Source: Gari tellinella
Taxonomy: Eukaryota > Mollusca > Bivalvia > Cardiida > Psammobiidae
DNA length: 64,000 bases
Assembly (NCBI GenBank): GCA_922989275.2
Contig: OV277867.1
Span: forward strand, 46,492,484-46,556,483
Direction: 5' to 3'
In this document: piece by piece, positions 1 to 11,800 of the stretch
How the letters are laid out: each line of letters begins with the position of its first letter
Position numbering within the stretch: position 1 is the first letter of the stretch
Program-made: the position numbers and the translations under genes
The notes under the pieces: generated by a model
What the model saw: only the letters and a program-made list of their open reading frames with translations
Told to the model about the DNA's origin: nothing
Database searches by the model: none

Positions 1-202
1 ACTTAAAGCAGGTTAAAAGTAAAGCAGAATGTGCCATAATGGGCATTCTGCTTTACTTTCAGCCTGCTTGAAGCTACCATCTGCTAGAATAAAGAAAATA
101 CTTCTTATAATGCATGTTTATTATAGTATAAATTTGAACTATTTTCTTCAATGAAGGAATAAATAGAGGCGTAAAAAGGCATATTTATGGAGTAATGGGT
201 TG
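1..202. repeat. piggyBac-type foldback MITE (family A), truncated by window edge
   Basis: The copy begins inside its central hairpin (AAAGCAGGTT...AACCTGCTTT-type arms around an imperfect GTGCC/GGGCA centre) and runs to the right terminus GAGTAATGGGTT at about 202. Family A recurs over 20 times in the window: TTAA, then CCCATTACCCCATA, a hairpin of about 70 nt, and the inverted terminus. TTAA flanks and CCC-type tips fit the piggyBac superfamily; no transposase is present. Confidence 0.7.
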
Positions 203-949
203 AGCTACAGAGGATAAGTCCAAAACAAGTCAAGAGTTATTCAGAGAATTGTCAGTCAAAATGTCAGCTTCCAAGTAAAAATATTTTATGTAATAATTGT
301 AAATTTCAAAACTACCATCCAAACTGTAACCTTGGGATTTCAGTAAAAATCCAAATCAAGTCCAAATATTATTAAAAATAAAATCATTACTATTCAGTTT
401 CAACAGGTGCTCTCAAGTCTAAATTTCTGATCAAATATAATTGGTTGAAATGTGTGGCCAAACAGAAAGTGTGGCTAAATAGAAACCAGACAGCTCCGCC
501 GAAAAATAAAATCATTTTTCTGTTTCAATGACTTTACATCAATATTTAACCCATAGGGATTTCTGTTCCAAAAGTTCAGACTCCTAGTGCAAATATGTCA
601 TGTAGTTTTAACGCATATCAACACTTGCGTTAAAATTTTAACCTTGATATTTCAGCTAAAAACCTACAGTAAAACTCCTAAAAATTCAGACACACTGTTT
701 AACTGCTGTTATTATTCTAAAAGCTCAAATACATGTAATTGCTTTTATCTCATAGAAATTTGTCCAAAACGTTCAAACTTAATGACAAACAGTGTAGACC
801 ATGATCAGACTTCTCGCTCAGGAACAGTCTGATCAGGGTCTACACCGTCTACACTGGTCTATCCCAATACTTAGGGTCATTACGGTTAGTCCAAACAGGT
901 AAAAATACAACAAAAACTAAAAACTTTATTTTTGTTTTAACTGTACTAT
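203..949. other. Intronic or intergenic AT-rich stretch, no gene seen
   Basis: No exon with splice sites or protein similarity was recognised. An imperfect hairpin of family D (AGTGTAGACC...GGTCTACAC, about 791-858) lies at the right end. The 81-residue open frame here has no recognisable domain and runs through that hairpin. Confidence 0.5.
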
Positions 950-1312
950 ATCAATGTTAATATTTTTTATGATACATATTTATGACTGTATAAGTCAAAA
1001 CTATTTTCTTCAGTGGAGAAATAACAGTTGACACCGTGAAAATATGTATCAAAGGAGTAATGGGTTTACCCTTTACCTGATAGTCTATTTCTAGTATTGA
1101 AGATAGGTGACTCCTTAAAGCAGGTTGAAAGTAAAGCAGAATGCGCCTTAGGGCGCATTCTGCTTTACTTTCAGCCTGCTTTAAGCTGCTACCATGCGCT
1201 AGAATATAACAAAATATTTCCTTTAATACATATTCACGACTATTGGACCTATTTTTTTCATCGGAGGAATAAATCATATTCGCTAAAAGGCGCTTCTATG
1301 GGGGAAAAGGTT
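950..1312. repeat. Two adjoining family A MITE copies
   Basis: A right-half fragment (about 950-1067, ending GAGTAATGGGTTT) abuts a nearly full copy (about 1070-1312). The full copy's central hairpin at about 1115-1190 is strongly self-complementary around GCGCCTTAGGGCGC. Open frames on both strands are a by-product of the palindrome. Confidence 0.65.
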
Positions 1313-1448
1313 AAGCAGCCACTAGTCTTTACACTTAAAATGAGCTATGAGGAAAGTGTTCAAACCTCTAACCACAATTCAAAGGTTGCTTGAAAGTCTG
1401 TTATAACCATGTTCCTTATCTATATTAAACTTTCTCCAGCACTTAACC

Positions 1449-2459
1449 AGGGCTCCAGATAAGGGGTATTTCAACAAGAGAGCCTGAAGGCCCTGATATC
1501 GCTCACCTGTTGTACTGAAGCCTGATACACTGTAGCTTAACCTTTCTGTTTCACCCGTTTTAATCTAAATACATTCAAATTTTAAGTATAGCATGTAAAC
1601 AATTTTGGAATACAACCTCATTATTCTAGTATAGTAGGGTACATCAAGGGCAGATAACTTGAGCCTAAACAATACTGAAATGAAGCCTTTTCTAGCATTT
1701 CAAAGTATAAAAAGGGCCGATAACTATTGCCACAATGATTAAATTTCAACAATAATTGCACTCCTTCGAGAATTATTATAGCTCTATATTTTGTGTGCAA
1801 GTATAATCGAAATCCATTGAAAACTGTAGTTGCAAGAGTGTAAAGCTGTAAAATATGACATTTTCAGCAATTCAAAGGTTTACAACTCTTGACCTATTGG
1901 TTCGATTTCAACCATAATTGAACTTATTCGAGCTCTTATGGTAAGATGCAATCTGAGCAAGTTTAAGATAGATTGGATAAAAATGGTGGCCTCTAGAGTG
2001 TAAACACCCTAAAATATGGCATTTTCAGCAATTCAAAGGTAGATAACTCTCAACCTATTAGTCTGATTTCAACCATAATTTAACTCATCCGAACTTTTAT
2101 AGTCATATACAATCTGAGCAGGTTTGAGATAGATTGGATAAAAATTGTGGCCTGGTAATATACAATCTGAGCAAGTTTGAGAAAGATTGGATAAATATTG
2201 TGACCTCTAGAGTGTAAACACTAAAATTGTTGACGCCAGACGACTGACGACGGACGACGGACATTCAAGTATTGCAAAAGCTCACCCTGAGCTAGCTCAG
2301 GTGAGCTAAAAACTAAAATCTTTATTTTTGCATTAAACCCCATAGTGTCACTACTCATTAGAATCGTCTCAAAGAGTAGTAACAGCATAGGATTTGGTGC
2401 TGAAATAAGCAAGAAAATGTAAAGATTTGTTCCGTTTACTCCCTCTTATCTGGAGCCCT
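1449..2459. repeat. Family B foldback MITE (AGGGCTCC termini) split by a nested repeat
   Basis: The left terminus AGGGCTCCAGATAAG is at about 1449 and the matching inverted terminus CTTATCTGGAGCCCT ends at about 2459. The family's internal half-hairpin (TCACTACTCATTAGAATCGTCTC) lies at 2345-2375. The element is split at about 1483 by a reverse-oriented AGCTCACC repeat. Other copies show 8-bp target duplications, suggesting a hAT-type origin. Confidence 0.65.
1483..2310 (-). repeat. AGCTCACC-family interspersed repeat, reverse orientation
   Basis: On the minus strand it starts TTTTTAGCTCACCTGAGCTAGC, continues through GTCCGTCGTC, and ends at about 1483 with a degenerate GAGCGATATCAGGGCC...CTCTTGTT tail. 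The interior has two or three diverged copies of a unit around 'caattcaaaggtttacaactct', spaced about 170 bp. Longer relatives are at 32.5, 41.0, 42.5 and 50.5 kb. The superfamily is not assigned. Confidence 0.65.
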
Positions 2460-2461
2460 GC

Positions 2462-3119
2462 TTTACTGATCAAATTTAACACTATTCTTTCCCAATAAAC
2501 ATGTTTACTTTAAAATTATTATTTCCATTGCAAATAGGTTGGAGCCAGATCAACCTGTTTGCCATTTGGATTAAATAGATAGGTAGAAATTAATAAAAGT
2601 TGTACTTTTCTACAGTTAGAGCATTGCAATTGCATTTAAACGGGAAATAATAATGTCTTCTCTACTGTACATTACGCATTATAAATACAGCTATCCTTAT
2701 CCCTAGCTGGCTGTGCAGAAATCATCAAGCACAATTGTCATCCCATTTTCAATTTTAGAATGTTCCAATCTTAACTCTTTGCATGCTAGCGGCGGATATA
2801 TCCACCACAGTGATTGTCTTTGCAAACAGTTTGGATCCAGATGAGACGCTGCGTAACGCGGCGTCTCATCAGGATTCAATCTGTTTGACACTCTGACCAT
2901 GTTTTGAAAAGAAATTTAGAAAAATCTTTTTTTACAACAGTAGCAGACGACAATTGTTGCAGACGAAAAAATTACCCAGCATGCAAAGAGTTAAAATAAA
3001 TCAGTCAGGTCAGAAGAAAACACTAATAGATGGCTATGGAGGAACAAACATGCAGTGATAATTTTACCTGTGAATCCCGAGTCCTATACTCATTAAATTT
3101 GCCAGGGACTCATTATTTA
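2462..3119. other. Non-coding stretch with a family C hairpin
   Basis: No exon seen. A 65-nt hairpin of family C (CAAACAGTTTGGATCC arms, centre GCGTAACGCGGC) sits at about 2824-2888, with flanks GTGTCAAACAG/CTGACC-like and 'TACCCAGCATGCAAAGAGTTAA', which recur around other family C copies. Confidence 0.5.
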
Positions 3120-5394
3120 ACAAGAGCGTGTCCCAGTTACACGAATGCCCCCGATGATACAGGGAGGGGAATCCAGACTATCAAACGTAAAAGTTAGAGA
3201 GCTGAAACTGTAGTGGAGCGCCATTTTGAGGACTTCAAGGGCCATTACTCCAAAGGGCCTAGCATAAATTGGTGCCGCTGGTTATCCAAATTGGTCTCCA
3301 TTTTATGTCAACAAACATTTTCAGAAAGTTTGGTGATGATCAGATGAAAAGCAATGTGTTTGTGAAACACAAATGCCCCCAGCCAGCATCATGTTCTGTA
3401 ATGTAATGCTTATTTGCAAAAGTAGGTCAAAAGTCATGGTCGTAGGGTAAATGAAACATTGGCATGGTTGGAGAAGTCTTAACACAAGAAACATATAAAG
3501 TATGGAAGCTCTAGGCCTACTGGTTCAAATGTTATAGGCGTATAAAGATTTATACAAATAAAGGTCAAAGGTCAAGGTCACAAGGGCAAAAACGTAGGTA
3601 TGGTTGGAAAGGTCTTGACACAAGAAATATATAAACAAAATATGAAAGCCGTAGGCCTACTGGTGCAAATGTTATAGCCATTTAAAGATTTCAACAAAAG
3701 TAGGTCAAATGTCAAGGTCACAAGGTCAAAAAGTTTTGTATGGTTAGAAAGGGAAAACACATGTCAAGTATAAAAGGCCAAGGTGCAAAAATGCAAAAGT
3801 TATATCCAAGGTTAAGGTTTTTGGTTAAAGTTTGATTAAATAGGTCAAAGATCGAAGTCAAGGTCACATGGTCAAAGATGTTGGTATGGTTGGAAAGGTC
3901 TTGACACAAGAAATATACATACAAAATATTAAAGCCCTGAGCCAACTGGTGCAAATGTTATAGCCATTTAAAGATTTTTACAAAAGTAGGTCAAATGTCA
4001 AGGTCACAAGGTCAAAAAGTTTTGTATGGTTGGAAAGGTCTTGCCATGAAGAATACACATGCCAAGTATAAAAGGCCCAGGTTCAAAAATGCAAAAGTTA
4101 CAGCCAATGTTAATGTTTTTGGTTAAAGTTTGATTAAATAGGTCAAAAGTGAAGGTCAAGGGCACATGGTCAAAGATAAAGGTATGGTTGGAAAGGTCTT
4201 GACAAAAGAAATATACATACAAAATATGAAAGCCCTATGCTAACTGGTGCAAATGTTATAGCAATTTAAAGTTAAAAGATTTTTAAAAAAGAAGGTCAAA
4301 TGTCAAGGTCAAGGTCAAAAAGTTTTGTATGGTTGGAAAGGTCTTGCCATGAGGAATACACATGCAAAGTATAAAATGCCCAGGTGCAAAAATGCAAAAG
4401 TTATAGCCAAGGTTAAGGTTTTTGGTTAAAGTTTGATTAAATAGGTCAAATGTCAAGGTCAAGGTCGCATGTTCAAAGATGTTGGTATGGTTGGAAAGGT
4501 CTTGACACAAGAAATATACATACAAAATATGAAAGCCCTGGGCCTACTGGTGCGAATGTTATAGCCATTTAAAGATTTTTACAAAAGTAGGTCAAATTTC
4601 AAGGTCAAGGTCACAAGGTCAAAAAGTTGTATATGGTTGGAAAGGTCTTGCCATGAGGAATACACATGCCAAGTATAAAAGGTCCAGGTACAAAAATGCA
4701 AAAGTTATAGCCAAGGTTAAGGTTTTTGGTTAAAGTTTGATTAAATAGATCAAAGGTCAAGGTAAAGGTCACATGGTCAAAGATGTTGGTATGGTTAGAA
4801 AGGTCTTGACAAAAGAAATATACATACAAAATATGAAAGCCCTGGGCCTACTGGTGCAAATGTTATAGCCATTTAAAGATTTTTACAAAAGTAGGTCAAA
4901 TTTCAAGGTCAAGGTCACAAGGTCAAAAAGTTTTATATGGTTGGAAAGGTCTTGCCATGAGGAATACACATGCCAAGTATAAAAGGCCCAGGTTTAAAAA
5001 TGCAAAAGTTATAGCCAAGGTTAAGGTTTTTGGTTAAAGTTTGATTAAATAGGTCAAAGGTCAAGGTCACATGGTCAATTATGTTGGTATGGTTGGAAAG
5101 GTCTTCACAAAAGAAATATACATACAAAATATGAAAGCCCTGTGCCTACTGGTGCAAATGTTATAGCCATTTAAAGATTTTTACAAAAGTAGGTCAAATG
5201 TCAAGGTCAAGGTCACAAGGTCAAAAAGGTTTGTATGGATGGAAAGGTCTTGATACAGGGAAGACACATGCCAAGTATAAAAGGTCCAGGTACAAAAATG
5301 CAAGAGTTATAGCCAAGGTTAAGGTTTTTGGCACAGACAGACGGACAGACAGACGGATGGACGAACCAACAGACATTCTGGGGGCATAAAAAGT
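3120..5394 (-). repeat. GCCCCC-ended repeat with about 305-bp tandem array, reverse orientation
   Basis: The unit 'TATGGTTGGAAAGGTCTTG' recurs at about 3885, 4025, 4180, 4327, 4487, 4634, 4790, 4940, 5092 and 5234. These alternate between a 'gacacaag' and a 'gccatgag' half-unit, giving a dimeric repeat of about 305 bp made of two diverged halves of about 152 bp. The unique ends are 'GAATGCCCCC' (about 3146) and a GACA-rich stretch before 'TGGGGGCATAAAAA' (about 5385). Many AGGTCA half-sites occur throughout. The series of 60-80 residue minus-strand frames here is the tandem unit read through. Confidence 0.75.
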
Positions 5395-5429
5395 TGTGAG
5401 TCCAATGGACCCATAGCTTTTCTGGCCTT

Positions 5430-5582
5430 TATTAACCTATTACTCATAAGCAAATATTAGCTTAAAGCAGATTGAAAGTAAAGCAGAATGTGCCTTAAGG
5501 CACATTCTGCTTTACTTTCAAACTGCTGTTAGTGGTCACCTGTCTTCAAAACAAGAAATAAGTTATAGGATATTAGGTTAAT
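5430..5582. repeat. Family A MITE, short copy
   Basis: A near-perfect hairpin at about 5463-5531 is centred on GTGCCTTAAGGCAC and flanked by degenerate termini CCTATTACTCATA and GATATTAGGTTAA. It lies 118 bp outside the CRK exon 3 donor, in intron 3. Confidence 0.65.
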
Positions 5583-5699
5583 TTTTCACCTCAAGGCCTC
5601 AATGTTTGTCTCAAGGACTCATTGTTTTACAGAATGTGCTTCACGAGGACTCATTCATCTGATTTCTAAAATTATCACTGAACATGAGATTTTACTCAC

Positions 5700-5853
5700 T
5701 GGTGTGGTCAGTGGGGTTGTGTCCAGGTAGTGAGTCTGGTAGAACTGAAGCATGGCTGGAATGTCCGGGAACGTCTGTTCCCCGATCTTGAACATGTAGC
5801 CATTGTCATGGGTGACCTTGTTTACAATGTAATGACTGATCTTTGGTCCCTCT
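5700..5853 (-). CDS. CRK: CRK exon 3 (C-terminal half of SH2)
   Basis: Acceptor 'TCTATCAACAG' precedes the exon (minus strand); donor GTGAGT occupies 5694-5699. The first base completes a Lys codon split with exon 2, and the exon ends in phase 0. It encodes GPKISHYIVN, then FKIGEQTFPDIPAMLQFYQT and HYLDTTPL, closely matching the second half of the CRK SH2 domain. The open frame extends past both splice sites but the extensions lack similarity. Confidence 0.92.
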
Positions 5854-8800
5854 CTGTTGATAGAAAATAGAGCATTTGACATTACATAAATACTACAACA
5901 TAACGAAGACCACCAAAGAGTTGCCTCAGTGGTTTTCATTGTTTTTAACCCTTTGAACCCTAGTCCTGCATATAGACATCCTTTTCAAACAGTATACATT
6001 CGAATAGTGCACTTGTCCTATGCAAACAGTGAAGACCAAGATCAGAGGGCTCCTAAAGGAGCCATCTGATCTGGGTCTTCACTATTTGTCATTGTACAAA
6101 ACATTGACAAAAACAACCCGTAAAAGTCAGAAATGGACTAGACTATAATGGAAACTGGAATTTTCCATTTGACATTTTAGGGAGGAAAGAGATAAAGGAA
6201 TTATAGTGCCAGAGTTCTTATGCGGTGGGGAAAAAATACACTTTTCAGGAAGGGAAGGGGACAAAGGCAATGCTATTTGATTTATTGGTATGCTAAATAT
6301 GTACATGCATGACATGTCAGTCAAAGTGTACATCAGATATAAAACAGATTACAATTTTCATTCATCATATATTTGTTTCTAAAAATGTCCTCTTTAATTA
6401 GCCCCAGGCATAATGAGTTTTGACACTAATTCAACACTAAATATGGTAATTGTAAGGAGCTGAAAATGTTGTCTAGCCAATTTCTGTGGTCTTTAAATTT
6501 ACAGAAATAGGAATCAAACCACAAACAGTTTGAATTTTGATCAGGTCAATACCGTATATTAGTTGTACAGTAAAACCTCTCTATAATGACAATTAAATTA
6601 TTTTGTGTTTAAGGAAGGTGGCTGCTTAAAGCAAGGTGAAGGTAAAACGGAAAGCTCCTTTAGTAAAGGAGCTTTCTGTTTTACCTTCACCTTGCTTTAA
6701 GCAGCCACCTGCCTTAACTAAAGGCTTTCTGTTTTACCTTCTGGGGGCTTCCCCTTGCTTTAGAAGCAGTCATCTGTCTTTTAAACAATCAATTAGCCTT
6801 ATTTTAAGTAGTTGTAAAAGAGAAGGTTTTACTGTACTTTATCTGGCCCCATTATACTTAGCAAAGATCTTACATGAGCTGGTATTTAGTGATCACAGAT
6901 GAAAGGGTTAATTAATGTCTATATATCAATCTAAATGACACTCAACTGATCAAAACAACATTAATTTTATGGTCATCACATTTAGTTGACAGGCCTTTCA
7001 TTCATATACGGATCAAACACCAAAACCTCAAACTCGCTTAAGTAAAACATACACATATTATAAAGTTAAAAGGTGGCTTTGCCACATTTTTTACCCTTGT
7101 AGTAAGGGTAAGTTTGATTTATTAGTTAGCTCCAGTAATTTGATTTCAATTTGTAAGTTCAATTTAACTAATTACCCAATAAATACACCTTTTTACACCT
7201 TTCATTTAAACCTCCGCTGAAGAAAATGGTTCCAATTTATACAGTCATGGATATGTAAAATAAGACACATTTTCTACATTCTAGCTGATCAGATGGTAGC
7301 TTAAAGCAGGTTGAAAGTAAAGCAGAATGCGCCTTAAGGTGCATTTCGCTTTTTACTTTCGACCTGCTTTAGTAGTCACCCATTTTCAAAACCAGAAACA
7401 GGCTATGGGGTAATGGGTTAAGTAAGTTAAAGATAAAAAGGTTTGACCATCATACTATCCATTTTAGTCATTAGTTAATAAAATCCAGACAAAACTTGTG
7501 TTCAGTCATAATTCAAAGAAGATAGAGACTTTTTTACAGCCAAAATCAAGACAAAAGTACATAGGAGCTTTCTGCATTACTTTTTTCTGTACTGAGCAGT
7601 GTCCTGTCTTTAAATTTCTTAATGCCTCCAATGCTAAAAGGGGTTACAAAACATAAGTTTATCTAAATACCAAGTTATCCCTAGAGACTGTCATTTTTTT
7701 GCATACTGAACAGGTTAATCATCAAAAGTACCTAACCCATAACCTGCCACAATGCTATCTGCAAAACAACCCTATAGTTTGTATATGTATATTTTTTTGC
7801 AAGGTTTAATTACTGGAAAAGCCCCAAATAGATATAAAAATGCCAAAAGAACATGGATCATAATCAAAGTTTGAACTCCTCACTCAGTGTACATCTGATC
7901 TTGATCCAATTAATCCCAATCAGGGTCATGTCACTCTTGATGCAGTAATGGGTAATGTATTTTGCCACTTGGCAGTTCAAGTGCTTCATGACTATATACA
8001 TGGGTAATCTTAGTGCAGTATTTTGTGACAACAAAACCCAATGGGAGACAAAGATTATTGAAAATTTTGAAAGTAATGTTGACCCAGATCAGACAGCTTT
8101 TCAGGGCGTCATATATCAGGGTCTGCACTGTTTTCTTAAAGAATCTGTCTAAAATAAGTCAGACCTCTTTCCTGGTGAAAACATTTTCCTTATTTAGTTA
8201 GCAAATGTAATGTTTCGATGATAAATGCTCAAAGTGGACAGAGTGACATAAATGAATATTCATAGAGAGATTGGTATTTAAGTATAGTTTAACCGTAACA
8301 AATAAATACTTTCACTGATGACTATAAGGTTAACCCATTACCCCATAGCATGTTTCTAATATTGAAAATAGGTGACCACTTAAAGCAGGTTGAAAGTAAA
8401 GCAGAATGCACCTTAAGGCACATTCTGCTTTACTTTCAGCCTGCTTTAAGGGTGTATCAATGTCATAAGCAATTTTTTCAAAGTATTAAACTTTTTTTCT
8501 ATCATTGATTTTTTGGAAGAGCTATTTATGATGAATGAAAAAATGAAAAAAAATAAATATGGTGGTGTCCTTTTTTTTAGCTACAGCGATTTGAAAATTT
8601 GGGATTTTGTTTTCAAATTTTGCCCATTCAGAGTACAAGCTTCAGTAAAATCTATTTCAAAACAAAACAAAAATGGTAATTTGGGTTTTCTTTATTTATT
8701 TCATGTCTATGATGGTATTTTCATATATATAAACCAAATTTAGACAAAGCAGGCACCAGGTTTGAACAATACGGATCCTTGAATATCACAAATATGCTTT

Positions 8801-11800
8801 ATATAGGGCATGATTTTATTAGATTTTTTGTTTTATGAAAAAAAGTAAAAAAGTTTGAAAATGAAATAGTTCTAGTATTAAACTTTTTCTTATATTCTAC
8901 CATATGAAAGCCCATGCTAAGGCAGTTCAAAATATGAAAAGAAATTGAAAGGTCAGTGTTGAAAATTTTGAGTTACTAAAGTAAAAAGAGTTATCTCCCC
9001 TTACAAAATTTACAAAAAAGTACCATATCGATGATATTTAGAGCTTTATAAATTTCACATTTGGTGCCTTTTTTTTCTTAAATTAGTTTTTGTATGAAGA
9101 AATATACCCAGTGTTTTCCCCAGGCCATTTAAGCGCTGGGGTACCCCAGCGCCTTAATTTCTGAACCTCAATTGCCCCAGCGCCTTAAATTCTCGCCAGC
9201 GCTTAAAATCCCAGACCCCAGCGCCTTAAAAATCCCCACTTGCGAAACAGTGCTTTTAATTAAAGCGTGGGGTAGATGGGGCCTCTCAGCAGGAGACAAG
9301 TATAATGCACACCTCTGATCGCGTTCCGCCCGAGGCAGTTATAATCCCTTTGCAATGGTGTCACGTGTGACTCTCACGTGACAGTTCTAAAAATAGCTGT
9401 CAACCTTTCAACTTCACACGACGAGAAAATCATGATTATTGTTTTACTGTGCATGATTTAAACATAATATATATAATCTGAATATCTCGCATATCATCGT
9501 TTTGTCTATGGCCATATCACGTTGAAAACACCGGTTCTCGTCCTATCACCGAAGTTAAGCAACGTCGAGCCCGGTTAATACTTGGATGGGTGACCGCGGA
9601 AGTTAAGCAACGTCGAGCCCGGTTAATACTTGGATGGGTGACCATGGAGGCCGTAGACTCTTTTAAAAAAAAAAACAAAAAAAAAACCAACGCTCCCCCG
9701 CATTAGTTTAGTCTTAACAGAGAATGATAACTTGGATGAGACGTTAAAACGAATAAAGCAAGCATGGAGAACCTATAATGCACTATTTCGATTCGCAGAC
9801 ACCACGAATTACGACCGTCGTTATTCATTCGTGCAGACACATACTCGCGACTTTTCGTCTTCATAATTTATGCTCGGAGAGTCTCGGAATTCGGCGGTTT
9901 AGTTACGATCAATATCAAACAACGTTTCAAATAGAATTCGTGTTTTTCCGTAGTCAACTTGCGAGCATTCACAGCAGAAGAAACGCCCCGCCCACAAATT
10001 TCGATGCAAAATGAAAACAAGATACAGTTCAAATCAAAATCGATTAAATCTAGATTTTAGAGCTATTTTATTTCATTGAAATGTTCTAGGATTGGTCCCC
10101 CCTCCCCACGAAATATCGATGGGTTGGTTTATTTTTAGCTCATAGCAGTAGTGATGAAAATGCCACGCCCACAATCGAGACAAAATGGTTTCTGTGCCTT
10201 ATGAAATCAAATGTAATCAAAATCGATCAAGCCTAGCTACAGTAGATCTACTTATTGAATTATCACGTAGATCTATTTGTTTGAAATAGGATAGTTATAT
10301 ATTTTCCCGAAATATCGCTGTACGTGTTGGTAACTTCAAAGTTAGCGTGAATGATTTTGTTAGCTTGTCATCTGTTTTCCTTCAATCGTGCACGTACATT
10401 TTGTCATCGGTTTTCGCGAATTAACGATAGCATTTTTCAACAGAAATGTTATTTCCACTTAAAGTTATAATATACCCTAGCTGGGTGGGTTCAAAGTCTG
10501 AGAGAGTATCCCCAACCAATAAGATAGAAAACATAGCATTAGAAATAACATAGATGATCCGATTTTATGATAAAAGGTGGTTTATTTAAGCATTTTAGTC
10601 ATGTTGTACATCCGTGATTAAGCAAAGCACAGTTTTTTCTACATCTACATCATACGTTGGTGCAGTCACAATTGACTATTACCCAACGGGTTTTGATTGG
10701 TCAAGAAAAAGTGAAAGAGAGAAAATAGTAAAGTAAGAAATCATATTTAGGATCTGAATTCTAAATTGTGTTAGATCTAGAACTTAATCTAGCAGATAGA
10801 AATGAAGATATAAAGTAAAAAAAAATAACAGGAAATACAAATGACATTCAGGATTACTGTACAAAAACTTCAAAAAGTATCTACCGGTACATTTAGGAAA
10901 ACAGTGAAGACCAAGATCTGAGAACTCTTATTTATAAAAGCCCTCTGATCTAGTACTGCAATGTTTGCAATTTTCTTCTTCAAATTATCATAAAAAATCA
11001 TAATGCTAAGATAATTACGTGGCAAGTTGGCAACATATAAAGCAAACACACATATTTTTTAAAAATAATATTTTTTGCTTCAAATTATTATCTAATGCTC
11101 ATTTATAGATTATATCATCAGAAAGCAAGTAAACCAATGTAGGTAATGTGTCTTTCTATATTTTTATGTCAAACCCTTTCATCTATAAGAATTAAGATGT
11201 ATAGTTTTTTGTAAACAAAATAACATATCAGTAATTCTGTACTCCTTGTATCTACCGTTATTATATAGATTCTAGCAAGTTCTTGTCATAAAGAAATTTA
11301 AATTGATTAATAAAAACAAAGGTTTTAGTATGCTGTTTATCTTTAGGACACCATTGAAATAATGCTTAAAGTGGCTCAGGGAACACCATTTATACATTAA
11401 AACTTCAAAAAATTTCGACATACGGAAGGGGGTAACACCCCCTCCCGCACCCTCCCCCTGCGCCTTCCAAATTTTCTGGGGAAGACCCTGATACCATATA
11501 TAGGAAATAAACAACACAAAAACAAATTATCATATTTGTTTTCATTTAAAATGGATTTTATTGAAGTGGGCTGTTTGAAAAGGACAAAATAAGAGGAAGT
11601 GGGTGGGGTAAATTTTACATGGCCGTAGAGCCAACTGTTGTTCACCAAAATGTACACTTTTTCAATTTTTTCATTCATCTTAAATAGCTCTTCAATACAA
11701 AACCATCATAGAGTGTTTTCATATACTTTGAAAATTTCCCAAATGCATGACATTCATACACCCTTAAGCTACAATTTGCTAAGAAATAGAAAATATTTAT

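Noticed and set aside
3578..5127. Series of similar 60-80 residue minus-strand frames
   Set aside because: They are the tandem 305-bp unit translated; frames exist because the unit length keeps them open, with no protein similarity.
9504..9658. Functional 5S rRNA gene
   Set aside because: It has a 48-bp internal duplication and lacks the normal 3' third, and the same structure occurs in the second transposon copy.
9778..10014. 78-residue protein gene shared by both hAT-like copies
   Set aside because: Shared because the copies are recent; it has a length difference, no recognisable domain, and no sign of codon constraint visible by eye.
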